DNA of 64,000 nt, from NCBI GenBank assembly GCA_963663735.2, contig CAXXHN010000001.1:1302001-1366000 (forward strand), in the 5' to 3' direction. The translations under genes were made by a program, and so were the position numbers. Under the pieces are notes generated by a model that searched no databases, was not told the origin of the DNA, and saw nothing but the letters and a program-made list of their open reading frames with translations. Source of the stretch: G963663735 sp963663735 (GTDB lineage: Bacteria > Acidobacteriota > UBA6911 > RPQK01 > JAPXNP01). Of this stretch, positions 52,600 through 61,737 are shown piece after piece. The number at the start of each line of letters is the position of its first letter. Positions within the stretch are counted from its first letter, which is position 1.

Positions 52600-54807
52600 G
52601 TGAGAGATAAAAAGTCAGACAAGCTGTTAAAGGAGATGGAGGGTCTCATCAAACGCAGCAGAGAATTAAGGGAAACGGAATTCAGCTGCAGATCCATGGC
52701 CCAGGAGAGAGGAATTTCTGTAGTCATGATTGACAAGGAGTATAAAATTATCTTTTGCAACGATTGCACAGATTCCATTTCCAAAGTAATTTCGGGTGTG
52801 GAAATGGAAAAGGGGCATTCTTTTTTTGATTTTGTGACCGGGAGAAATGCCGAATATTGGAGGGAAAATTTTGACAGGGCATTGCAGGGGGAAGCTTTTT
52901 CAGAGGAGAAGAAGTTAGAGGTACCCGGCGGATCGGAACACTGTTTTTCAATGTTTTTTAACCCGGTTTTCTCTGAAATCGGGAATATCACCGGAATGTG
53001 TTTGGCAGTTATGGATGTCACTGAGCAGAACCAGATTGAAGTAGACCTGAAGATCATGGAGAACTCTTTCCGGTTCTCTAGCAGCGCAATTGCGATTTTT
53101 GACCTTAATGGGCTGATAACTCTTGTTAATCCGGCTTTTCTTGAGCTCTGGGGGTATTCTGAACTGAGTGAGGTTACTGGGCGGCCTGTTTCAGATTTCT
53201 GGGGAGTGCAAGGAGATTTGAAGGAGACCCTGAATCCCCTGCTGGAAGAAGGTGAACTATTAGCAGAATACCGGGCAAAACATAAAAACGGATCATTTTT
53301 TTATATTCAGGTATTAGGAAGCGTGGTTTTGGACAAAGATGGAAAACCCCTGAATCTACAGGCTTCATCTGTTGACATTACCCAGAGAAAAGAAGCAGAA
53401 AGAGCCCTGAGGAAAAGTGAATCGTGTTACCGGTTTCTTGTGGAAAATCAGAATGACCTGCTGATCCACTGCGATAAAGACTGGAAATTTGTTTACGTCA
53501 GTCCCAATTACCTGAAGACGTTTGGCAAAACGGAAGAGGAGTTGATAGGGAAGACAAACTTTTATCTGATCCACAAGGAAGACAGGGAAAAAGTAAAGAG
53601 ATCCCTGGAAAGGCTCAGGAAGCCTCCTTTTGAGTGCAGGCACGAGGAGAGGGACTTAACCGTAGACGGCTGGAAATGGATATCCTGGTCAAATCGCGCG
53701 GTGGTAGACGAAAACAACGAAATTCTACAGGTAATAGCCGTAGGGCGGGATATAAGTGAACAGAAAAAGGCTGAGGAAGACCTGAAAATAAAAAATGAAG
53801 AGCTGGAGGCACTAAACAGGAAGATTACGAATCATGGGAATTTTCTCCACGCTCTTCTTCAGTCAATCCCTGTTCCGGTTTTTTACAAAGATGGACAGTG
53901 CCGCTATCTAGGATGCAATGAAGCTTTTACCAGAATAACAGGATTAACTTTATCGGAAATTGAGGGCAAAACAGCAGAAGAGATCTGGCCTAAGGAATTT
54001 TCCTTGTTTTATCATCAAAAAGACCTGGAGTTACTTGGGAATCAGGTTGAGCAGGAATTCGAATATCAAATCAAGGGCAAGGATGAAAAGATACACGATG
54101 TTATTTACTTTAAGAATGTGTTCAGAGACGATCTGGACCAGATTGCCGGTATAGTCGGAGCGCTTTCTGAAATAACAGAACTGAAAAAAAGTGAGCAGGC
54201 CCTGAAATCGAGTGAAGAGCAATTCCGGCTCTTATATGAAAAAGCTCCAATAGGGTATCACTCACTTGACCCTGATGGGCGCCTTCTCACTGTAAACCAG
54301 ACCTGGCTGGACACCCTTGGTTATAAAAAAGAAGAAGTCATTGGCAGAAGTTTTTTTGAATTTATAACAGAAGATTCCGGGGAGATTTTTAGCGCTGGTT
54401 TAAAAAGGGTGAGGGATGGATGTAATGAGTTAGCTTCTGAGTTCCAGCTGATAAAAAGGGAGGGAAAAATTATTGATGCTTCCTTTAGTGGAATTGCCAT
54501 CAGGGATACTGCCGGGAATTTTTTAAAAACGCATTGTGTGTTTATAGATATCAGTGCGAATAAAGAAATTTTAAGAAACCTGAGAAAAGTCGCCGGACAG
54601 GCCAAGGGATTGAAGGGATTTATTCCCATTTGTGCCGGATGCCAAAGGATTCAGGATTTGGAACAGAAGAAAAAGCCATGGGTTTCTCCTGCCCAGTATA
54701 TTTCGGAACGTCTTCCTGATATCCGATTCAGCCACGGAATGTGCCCGGATTGCATACGTAAATGGTACCCTGACTATGAACATGAAGATGACTTTGTAGA
54801 TCAGTGA
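52600..54807 (+). CDS. Multi-PAS sensor with C-terminal four-cysteine module
   Basis: 735 residues starting at GTG after GGGAG. Five PAS domains run from about 20 to 670 (for example IFDLNGLITLVNPAFLELWGY and YEKAPIGYHSLDPDGRLLTVNQ). There is no histidine kinase, GGDEF or HTH output. Instead the last 60 residues hold C678xxC681 and C715xxC718 in an IPICAGCQRI ... FSHGMCPDC frame, the same module as in the membrane protein at 1226-1993. It is cytoplasmic. The output mechanism is unknown. Confidence 0.88.
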   Translation: MRDKKSDKLLKEMEGLIKRSRELRETEFSCRSMAQERGISVVMIDKEYKIIFCNDCTDSISKVISGVEMEKGHSFFDFVTGRNAEYWRENFDRALQGEAFSEEKKLEVPGGSEHCFSMFFNPVFSEIGNITGMCLAVMDVTEQNQIEVDLKIMENSFRFSSSAIAIFDLNGLITLVNPAFLELWGYSELSEVTGRPVSDFWGVQGDLKETLNPLLEEGELLAEYRAKHKNGSFFYIQVLGSVVLDKDGKPLNLQASSVDITQRKEAERALRKSESCYRFLVENQNDLLIHCDKDWKFVYVSPNYLKTFGKTEEELIGKTNFYLIHKEDREKVKRSLERLRKPPFECRHEERDLTVDGWKWISWSNRAVVDENNEILQVIAVGRDISEQKKAEEDLKIKNEELEALNRKITNHGNFLHALLQSIPVPVFYKDGQCRYLGCNEAFTRITGLTLSEIEGKTAEEIWPKEFSLFYHQKDLELLGNQVEQEFEYQIKGKDEKIHDVIYFKNVFRDDLDQIAGIVGALSEITELKKSEQALKSSEEQFRLLYEKAPIGYHSLDPDGRLLTVNQTWLDTLGYKKEEVIGRSFFEFITEDSGEIFSAGLKRVRDGCNELASEFQLIKREGKIIDASFSGIAIRDTAGNFLKTHCVFIDISANKEILRNLRKVAGQAKGLKGFIPICAGCQRIQDLEQKKKPWVSPAQYISERLPDIRFSHGMCPDCIRKWYPDYEHEDDFVDQ

Positions 54808-55023
54808 TTCCGGCAGCGGAATGAAATCAGATAATTTTGATTTGTTTGTCTTCGCGATAGCAGTTCAGGACATTGCCGGGTGGATAAATCCACACCTCAC
54901 TGTCGCCGAAAACCACTTTAAAATCCCGGTTGCATCACTCCTGTCTGTATAATCTGGTGCAGACCTATCAGTTTGATTTGCCTGAAACAGAGGGATAACC
55001 AGGGATTCTGTTATAGAAAAAGT

Positions 55024-56040
55024 ATGATTATGTCAGAGCAGTGGAATGAACAATCAATAAGCGACGTTTCAGGGAGTTTCTGGCAGGCCTGCACCCTGCA
55101 GGCTGCGGTTAAACTCGATATTTTTTCCCTGCTGGGTGATGAGCAGAAAACTGCCTCGGATGTGGCAGTGGAAATTCGCAGCGACTTGAGGGGAATGACC
55201 TCGCTTCTTAATGCCCTGGTTTCCATGGGCCTGCTCAAAAAAACAGGCGATGCCTTCTCCAACACCGAAGCTTCATCCCATTATTTGAATAAATCTTCTG
55301 ACCGATATATAGGCTGGAGAATCCTTCACCATCATTACTTGATGCCCAGTTGGGCCAGGTTGGATGAGGCAGTCATGAGGGGAGAGCCGGTTGCGAATGA
55401 GAAGGCAGCCGTTCTGCCGGAAGTCCAAAGGGAAGCCTTTTTAATGGCAATGTTCAACAATGCTACCCCGGTATCAAAGAGCATAGTCCCATTTATTGAC
55501 CTGAAGGGATGCCAAACCCTCCTTGACCTGGGTGGCGGACCAGGTACTTACGCCATTCAATTCTGTGAAAAATACCCTCAACTTAAAGCTGTGGTGTATG
55601 ACTTGCCAGCCTCTAAGCCTTATGCGGAGGCAACTATCAACAAGTTTCATATGCAGGACCGGATTAAATTTTCAGGAGGTAATTTTTTTGAAAATGATAT
55701 TCCAGGCATATATGAAGCAGTATGGATATCTCATATCTTGCACTCATCAGGGCCGGAGGAGTGTCAGGAGCTTATTCGCAGGGCAGTTAGGGCTCTGAAG
55801 CCTGGAGGTTTATGCCTGCTGCATGATTTCTGGCTGAATCAATCTGAAGATGGCCCCTTATTCCCGGCCCTGTTTAGTCTGAATATGCTGGTCAGGACGA
55901 GCAGGGGGCGTTCCTATACCGAGGGTGAAGCCAGATTAATGCTGGAAAAGGCCGGACTGAAGAACATATCTCGCCTGGATCTCAATGTTCCCAATGATTC
56001 CGGTGTGATTGTGGGTGAGAAACAGGAATGTTCTGAATAG
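55024..56040 (+). CDS. O-methyltransferase-like SAM-dependent methyltransferase
   Basis: About 338 residues. The N-terminal 100 residues are a winged-helix dimerisation domain (QAAVKLDIFSLLG, then SLLNALVSMGLLKK). The catalytic domain has LLDLGGGPGTYAIQF (SAM motif I) and RRAVRALKPGGLCLLHDF. It resembles acetylserotonin O-methyltransferase-like and related small-molecule methyltransferases. The start is uncertain because no strong site precedes either ATG (55024 or 55030). Substrate unknown. Confidence 0.83.
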   Translation: MIMSEQWNEQSISDVSGSFWQACTLQAAVKLDIFSLLGDEQKTASDVAVEIRSDLRGMTSLLNALVSMGLLKKTGDAFSNTEASSHYLNKSSDRYIGWRILHHHYLMPSWARLDEAVMRGEPVANEKAAVLPEVQREAFLMAMFNNATPVSKSIVPFIDLKGCQTLLDLGGGPGTYAIQFCEKYPQLKAVVYDLPASKPYAEATINKFHMQDRIKFSGGNFFENDIPGIYEAVWISHILHSSGPEECQELIRRAVRALKPGGLCLLHDFWLNQSEDGPLFPALFSLNMLVRTSRGRSYTEGEARLMLEKAGLKNISRLDLNVPNDSGVIVGEKQECSE

Positions 56041-56439
56041 AATACCCCCGGCACTTGCAGAGATGGGAGAGAGGTTCTGGGTTTAATCCGGATTGTTTCG
56101 TAATCCGGGGAGAAATGAGGGTTAGCGGAGGGTTCTGAACTGTTGCCGTATTGTCGTCCAGTCTTTCAGGTTGACTTCAATTGACTGTCTGCCCAGTCGT
56201 TATACCGGATAATGCCTTCCGTTATCTACCTGGTGTACTCCGGATCTTACATTGATTTCCTGTTATGTTTCGAAGAGCATGCGGAGACAATCCCGGAAAC
56301 AAAAGCTTTCTTGAAAGCGTATCTAGCTAATATAAAATAATAACCTTAGAAAAAACCGGGCCCCATGTCCGGAATTGACTGAGCAGGTTTCACACACCTT
56401 CACTGATGTAAAGCAGTCAGGGACAGGTAAGAGAATTGA
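56041..56439. other. 399-base intergenic region
   Basis: No confident gene. A 42-codon open frame at 56212-56340 with a weak start and a promoter-like TTGAAA-16-TAAAAT pair near 56311-56338 (for the CDF gene) are the only notable items. No terminator with a strong stem is seen. Confidence 0.45.
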
Positions 56440-57342
56440 ATGTCTCATAATCACAGTCACTCCAAAAGGAACTATAACAACGCTTTTGCTATTGGCATTA
56501 CTTTAAACGTGCTGTTCGTGGTTGTTGAAGCCGGTTTCGGAATATACTCGGACTCCCTGGCCCTGATAGCTGATGCGGGGCACAATCTGAGTGATGTTTT
56601 AAGTCTCATTCTTGCCTGGGGTGCCTCGGCCCTGGCGACCCTGGCCGCAACCGAAACAAGGACTTATGGTTTCCGCAAGCTGACTATCATGGCGTCTCTG
56701 GCGAGTGCCCTGATTCTTCTTTTGACCCTTGGGGGCATAACCTGGGAGGCCCTGGGACGTTTCCTGGCCCCTGCTCCAGTTGCGGGGCCGGTAGTTATTA
56801 CAGTGGCTTTAATTGGTGTTGTAATTAATGCAGCCACAGCTCTTATGTTTTTTTCAGGCCAGAAGCATGATCTGAACATCCGGGGAGCATTTCTCCATAT
56901 GGCAGCCGATGCCGCCGTTTCGCTTGGTGTTGTTGTCGCAGGGGTGCTGATCATGACCAGGGGCTGGTTCTGGATTGATCCGGTTATAAGCCTCCTCATT
57001 ACGGCTGTAATCCTGGCAGGAACCTGGAGCCTTCTTCGGGGCTCAATTAATCTGGCCATTGACGCTGTGCCGGAAGGAATTGACATATCCGGGATCAGGG
57101 ACTACCTGGTTGGCCTTGAGCATGTCAGCGGAATCCATGACCTGCATGTCTGGGCCATGAGCACTACAGAGGCGGCCTTGACCGTTCATCTGCTTGTAAC
57201 TGATGATACAGAGGGCAATACCATCCTGGAGAAAGTACAACGGCATTTGCATGATCATTTCGGCATTGAACATACAACTGTCCAGATAGAGAGACCTGAC
57301 AGGCAGTATGAGTGCAGGCTGGATAAAACCAACTGTCCGTAA
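56440..57342 (+). CDS. czcD: Cation diffusion facilitator, CzcD-like zinc or metal exporter
   Basis: 300 residues. A short His-rich N-terminus (SHNHSHSK) precedes six transmembrane helices. Metal-site residues are in ADAGHNLSD (TM2) and HMAADAAVS (TM5), the classic HxxxD pairs. The C-terminal cytoplasmic domain (about 205-300) is the CDF dimer domain. It exports Zn2+, Co2+ or similar against protons. Confidence 0.93.
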   Translation: MSHNHSHSKRNYNNAFAIGITLNVLFVVVEAGFGIYSDSLALIADAGHNLSDVLSLILAWGASALATLAATETRTYGFRKLTIMASLASALILLLTLGGITWEALGRFLAPAPVAGPVVITVALIGVVINAATALMFFSGQKHDLNIRGAFLHMAADAAVSLGVVVAGVLIMTRGWFWIDPVISLLITAVILAGTWSLLRGSINLAIDAVPEGIDISGIRDYLVGLEHVSGIHDLHVWAMSTTEAALTVHLLVTDDTEGNTILEKVQRHLHDHFGIEHTTVQIERPDRQYECRLDKTNCP

Positions 57343-57637
57343 CCTCGACCGAAAATGATAATTTCACGCCATTGCTTTCATAACTGATTCATAGTTCCAG
57401 TTACGTGATGTTGCCGGATATCCTGGGCAGTGAAAAGAAAAGACGAGATTTTTAGATGATTTTTTTAAAGACACTGAAATAGGGTTCCCAGTCTTCCCAT
57501 CCAGCCGTTATGTTACGCCTGATGTCGTGATTATAGATTGTTTTTTGTTTACGGTTCCTTCTGAATATAATCCTGTCGGTTTATGGCCCAGATAACTCAT
57601 CCTAGGGACAGTTGCCCCGAGGTTTTATTCCCTGGAT

Positions 57638-58531
57638 TTATTCCGCAGCCGGGTCAGGTTCCTCGTCTTCTATTGCCAGCAGCAGCATGGATAAAACAGC
57701 CAAAACCATCCCGCTCAGGATCACCGGATGGGGAATTACCTGGTAGATCGAGAGAGAAATTATAATTGTAATTACCGGTGCCAGGGCGTTGGTCAGGGGA
57801 CTGACGATCATGGCTTTCCCGTAGCGGAAGGCATATACCAGGGTCAAGGCTCCAATAGCATTGAGAATCTGGATAATGGCTGTCAGCCATGGCCCCTTAA
57901 AGCCCCAGTTAATGTCCTGAGAAAAATCGGTCATCATCAGGGCGAAGGGGACAAGCATCAGTCCTGTTAGCATCATATAAAAAAAGATGCTTTCGGCTTT
58001 CATTGTCTGGTTAGCGAATTTCATTACATAGGCCTGGAAGCCCCAGGCTAGGAATACAAGCAGGGCCAGGATTATCCAGAGGATACCTTCCCCGGCAGAA
58101 CGATCACCTGACTGGTAGGAGAGGAGAGGAATAGCTGCCAGGGCCAGGATTATTCCGATCCATCCCCTCCAGCTGGCTCTTTCCTTCAGGAATGCATAGG
58201 ACATTAGAATAGTGATCACCGGAGATAGGGAGATAAAGGGAAATACCAGGTACGCGGGCCCGGTTCGCAGGGCCTGGAAAAGGATAACCTGACCTCCTGC
58301 GCCCAGGAATCCAGTTATCAGGCCCAATATGATTGCACGTTTGTCATAATCCAGTTTCCACTTAATCAGGCGCAGGGCAAACACTGCCGGGATAATCATG
58401 GTAAGAGCCCAGACAGAGTATCCGAGAGTTGCAGGGAACCCGGCTTTTTCAGGGATTTCAATCAACGCTCCCCATACGCCCCAGAAAGTAGTGGTAATAA
58501 CCGCGTAAATCAACCATAACCTGAACTTCAT
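57638..58531 (-). CDS. DMT-family EamA transporter
   Basis: 297 residues with ten transmembrane segments in two EamA repeats (one ending near 145, one near 285), and the C-terminal VLAVLSMLLLAIED-type helix. Drug/metabolite transporters export amino acids, sugars or metabolites. The substrate is unknown. The next minus-strand sequence has a short open frame but no confirmed gene. Confidence 0.88.
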   Translation of the reverse strand: MKFRLWLIYAVITTTFWGVWGALIEIPEKAGFPATLGYSVWALTMIIPAVFALRLIKWKLDYDKRAIILGLITGFLGAGGQVILFQALRTGPAYLVFPFISLSPVITILMSYAFLKERASWRGWIGIILALAAIPLLSYQSGDRSAGEGILWIILALLVFLAWGFQAYVMKFANQTMKAESIFFYMMLTGLMLVPFALMMTDFSQDINWGFKGPWLTAIIQILNAIGALTLVYAFRYGKAMIVSPLTNALAPVITIIISLSIYQVIPHPVILSGMVLAVLSMLLLAIEDEEPDPAAE

Positions 58532-58803
58532 TCTGTCCTCCTGCCTGCACTCAACTAAAATCTGGTATTAATCCGCCTGTTTCTTTAACTTTAATCTGTA
58601 CATAATACCCGTGAATGAGCAGGAACCCAAGAAGGATTTTCCATGAAGGCGGTAGGTATTCAGAAAAACTGCATTCAATTTCTGCATGCGGGTGAGCTGA
58701 TTCCTTCTGGCTGAAACTATTTTTCACGCATTAGCAGCAGTTAATTACAGGTCCACCCATTATGATGGTAACAATTGAATAATTTTTAATGGAGGCTTTC
58801 CAA

Positions 58804-59343
58804 ATGAAGAGAGAATCTGAACAAAGGAATGCAATAAGGTACAGGCTTGAAATGCCGGCTGAACTGAAAGTCAGGGATTCAAGGGAAGACGCTGAAATTA
58901 CTTTTCATCTGAACACAGGAGACATTTCTTCATCAGGCGCCTGCATGGTTGGATCCGCTACCGTGGAGATAGGAACCGAAATGGAAGTCAGCCTGGAGAT
59001 TCCACTGGAAAAACTGCGCAATGTTACCAGCCGGGTGGCAAAGGTAATGCTAAACGGAGTTGTTGTAAGGGTCTCGGAAAAAGGGCTGGCCCTTTCCTTC
59101 AGGGATAGCGGTGATTTTCAATACCTGGATTCGGGCCAGAGAATTGATCAGGACCAGGCGGATCTTACCGGGCGGGAGAGGGAGGTCCTGAAAAAAATTG
59201 CAGAAGGTGCTTCAAATAAAATGATCGCCGATGAACTTTCAATAAGCGAGAATACAGTTAAAGCCCATTTACACAAAGTATTCAAAAAAATTCATGTAAA
59301 AGACAGGTTTCAGGCCGCGATCTGGACTGCTAACAATCCTTAA
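58804..59343 (+). CDS. PilZ-LuxR one-component regulator
   Basis: 179 residues from the ATG eight bases after GGAGG. The PilZ domain has both c-di-GMP motifs: R8NAIR12 (RxxxR) and D40ISSSG45 (D/NxSxxG). The C-terminal part (121-179) is a LuxR/GerE helix-turn-helix (LTGREREVLKKIAEG and NKMIADELSISENTVKAHLHKVF). It would bind DNA and could switch on c-di-GMP. No phosphorylation receiver is present. No neighbour hints at the regulon. Confidence 0.88.
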   Translation: MKRESEQRNAIRYRLEMPAELKVRDSREDAEITFHLNTGDISSSGACMVGSATVEIGTEMEVSLEIPLEKLRNVTSRVAKVMLNGVVVRVSEKGLALSFRDSGDFQYLDSGQRIDQDQADLTGREREVLKKIAEGASNKMIADELSISENTVKAHLHKVFKKIHVKDRFQAAIWTANNP

Positions 59344-59646
59344 TTCGCAGGTCACCCCAGATTGTTGCAGTCGCGGCCGAGTTGCGGGAATCCGACGTTG
59401 ATACCAGGATTTCCAGTGTTTTCACACCCAAATCAGGAAGGATTCTTGTTACTTTATCGTATACCAGGAACCTTTTTTCTCGATCCGGAGCCAGCAGGGC
59501 ATACTTGCAGCTTCTCCTTTAACACACTTCTTTACAAATCTTTACGAAACAATTGACCAAAATAGCATCAAATGTACTGTGGTTAAAAAATTTGACGAAA
59601 AAATGAGTTACAATCAGAAAAACAGAGTTTTTGAAAAGGAGAAGAA
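59344..59646. other. 303-base intergenic region
   Basis: No gene. AT-rich near 59520-59640; no strong consensus promoter was recognised. A 64-codon open frame at 59362-59556 has no homology and no good start. Confidence 0.4.
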
Positions 59647-60201
59647 ATGAAAAAAGTTACAATAGCAGGATTGGTTTTAACACTGGTTTTTTCCTTTGTC
59701 TCTATTGCCGCTTTAGCGGATTCCGGAGGTAACGGAAATGGTGGCCCTGCCAGATCCGGCGGAACTGGGTATGGATCCTCTCAGCAGGATTCTCCCCGTG
59801 GGCAGGTTTTGGGAATGAATGGGCTGATGAACCTTGAATTGGGAGATCAGCAGCGGGAGCAGATAAGGCTTCTGATCCAGGAGTACCAGTCCCTGATCGA
59901 GGCCGAACGGGAAATGAACCAGGTAAGGATTCAGGAGATGAGAGCTGCCCTGGCAGAAATTTTGGATGCTGACGTCTATGATGAAGATGCCGCTTATGAC
60001 ATCCTGGTCGAGCAGGCTGAGATGGCGATCGAACGCAAATTGATCAGGCAGAGACTGCAGTACCAGATACTGCATGAGATTCTTACGGAAGAGCAGAGAA
60101 ACCAGCTCCAGAATCAGTGGCAGAATTTTGCGGCTTTCAGCGACACCATGGGCCAGGGGCCTGGACCAGGTGAAGGGCTGGGCGACTGCCCGTACATGTA
60201 A
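59647..60201 (+). CDS. Spy/CpxP-like periplasmic protein
   Basis: 184 residues. A signal peptide (about 1-25) precedes a Gly/Ser-rich linker, then a mainly helical domain with repeated Gln/Glu-rich heptads (about 60-160), such as LGDQQREQIRLLIQEYQ and LTEEQRNQLQNQW. This fits LTxxQ-type Spy/CpxP chaperones of the envelope stress response. A single Cys near the C-terminus is present. An AAAAGGAG site lies before the ATG and a strong terminator 100 bases after the stop. Confidence 0.75.
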   Translation: MKKVTIAGLVLTLVFSFVSIAALADSGGNGNGGPARSGGTGYGSSQQDSPRGQVLGMNGLMNLELGDQQREQIRLLIQEYQSLIEAEREMNQVRIQEMRAALAEILDADVYDEDAAYDILVEQAEMAIERKLIRQRLQYQILHEILTEEQRNQLQNQWQNFAAFSDTMGQGPGPGEGLGDCPYM

Positions 60202-60300
60202 ACCGATGGATTTGCTTTAATCTTCTCCTGAATTCTTCTGGAGTTTCTTGGGAGACGAGTGGATCACGGGTTCTAGTATAAAAATTTCAAAAGAATGGTG

Positions 60301-60330
60301 AAAAGGGCTGCTCAATGAGCAGCCCTTTTC
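60301..60330. terminator. Bidirectional Rho-independent terminator
   Basis: AAAAGGGCTGCTC pairs with GAGCAGCCCTTTT around a small loop. It follows the Spy-like gene on the plus strand and sits 98 bases past the stop of the peroxiredoxin gene on the minus strand, so it can end both transcripts. Confidence 0.85.
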
Positions 60331-60427
60331 TGATTTATGCGGCAGGGGTGAAAAACCATTATTTTCCAGGTGTCACAGGCTTTGTCGGAATCAAAAGCCA
60401 TCCATTCTAATTCAGACCACAAAGCAG

Positions 60428-61003
60428 CTACAGGGATGCTTTCTGCTTTTTTATAAAAGAGAGAACCTCTTCGGTATCCCTTTCAGGATTCACTTCTTCA
60501 TTTTTGTAGACTATTTTCCCATTATTATCAATTATAAAGGTCCATCGGCTTGTGGTAACTCCCCTGACCAGGTCATAGAATTTTCCGGCCAGTTCCTTGC
60601 TGATTTTTCCTCCCTCACGGGTTGGAACCCCGAATTTTTTCGCTATCGCGCCGTTCTCGTCAGAAAGCAGCGTGAAATTGAGGTCATGAGCCTTCCTGAA
60701 TAGCTGGAGTCCGGCGGGATTGTCTCCGCTTACTCCAACTACGATCGTGTCAGCGTCCTGGATGTCATTCTGGAAATCCCGGTAGGCACAGGCCTGGGCA
60801 GTACAACCCCCGGTCATTGCGGCGGGATAGAAATATACTACAATGAATTTCCCTCCAAGGTGGTCAGCAATCTTCCAGGGTGAACCGTCATCTGTGGTCC
60901 CGCTGAAGAGTGGAGCAGTGTCCCCAACCTGGAGGGGAGCCTGGGCATAAGCCATGACCAGGGCAGAGAAAAATATTGCCAATATTAAAATACTTTTTTT
61001 CAT
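60428..61003 (-). CDS. Secreted peroxiredoxin (AhpC/TSA, Bcp-like)
   Basis: 191 residues. A signal peptide (about 1-20) precedes a thioredoxin fold with the PxxxTxxC catalytic motif (PAAMTGGCTAQAC; peroxidatic Cys near 68 and likely resolving Cys near 73). This spacing is that of Bcp/PrxQ. The protein reduces hydroperoxides in the periplasm, fitting the nearby Msr gene in theme. Confidence 0.92.
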   Translation of the reverse strand: MKKSILILAIFFSALVMAYAQAPLQVGDTAPLFSGTTDDGSPWKIADHLGGKFIVVYFYPAAMTGGCTAQACAYRDFQNDIQDADTIVVGVSGDNPAGLQLFRKAHDLNFTLLSDENGAIAKKFGVPTREGGKISKELAGKFYDLVRGVTTSRWTFIIDNNGKIVYKNEEVNPERDTEEVLSFIKKQKASL

Positions 61004-61205
61004 TATTTTGTCCTTTCAGTGGATGCCTTTATTCGAAGTTTAATAGCTATTACAGCTCCGCGGGGATTTATGTTTCAGAAAAAGGATGGAAATCTATAAT
61101 TTTAAAAAGAATAGCATGATTTTCAGAGGCAACGGGACCAGGCAGCTGATCAATCAGAAGAAGCTGCTTTAACCAGAGCAGGGCCAGTTCATTATGCAGA
61201 GTTTT

Positions 61206-61618
61206 TCAGCCTCTGGTTTCACCATAACCTTTTTTGAAGATTCTTTTGATAATGATATTGAAGTCCCGGCTGATTTTATCCGCAGTAAGCAGTTTCCCCT
61301 GGCTGATGTAGTCGTAAACCAGTTGCCTTTCCAGTTCCCATGGATGTCCCTCCCATCCAATCCAACTGAACCCGACAATGTATTTTTTTTGTATATTTTA
61401 AACCGGCTGTCTTGCAGGATGGTCTCAATCCCCATGACTCCAGTACTCGGCATTACTGCTTCACTCTCTCCGTACTCCAGAAGCTTATCCCATACTGAAG
61501 CGTGAAAACCAGGTGAAACCAGCCTCACTTTTTCCTCAGGAATTCTTTGGGCTTCGATGATTTCAGTGGCCAGGTCTCTGGAAACCGAAAAGGTTTGAGG
61601 AACTGTTCTACAGGGCAT
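61206..61618 (-). pseudogene. Frameshifted gene fragment, unassigned
   Basis: The reading frame from the ATG at 61618 gives about 90 protein-like residues (for example TEIIEAQRIPEEKVRLVSPG), then becomes unlike a protein near 61348-61354, a pair of C triplets on the plus strand. Adding one base there restores a coherent C-terminus of about 45 residues (HPWELERQLVYDYISQGK and ending in GETRG) with a stop at 61206. Without correction the frame would run to 61169. A stop codon lies just upstream of the ATG, so the fragment also lacks a clear 5' end. The family is unknown; a sequencing error or a decayed gene are both possible. Confidence 0.45.
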
Positions 61619-61737
61619 TGGTCAGGATGCGCTTGCTTAAAAAAAGAAAATATCCCCCAGGATAGATTCTTGATTCCTTACCGCAAGCTCTGGAAATACT
61701 ACAGTAATCTGGACAGGTGATTCAGACCCGGGTAGGT

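Noticed and set aside
56212..56340. 42-codon plus-strand ORF before the CDF gene
   Set aside because: Weak start, no ribosome site, no family recognised, and promoter-like elements overlap its end.
58641..58714. Short ORF after an AAGAAGGAT site upstream of the PilZ-LuxR gene
   Set aside because: Only about 23 codons and no conserved features; could be a leader peptide but nothing supports it.
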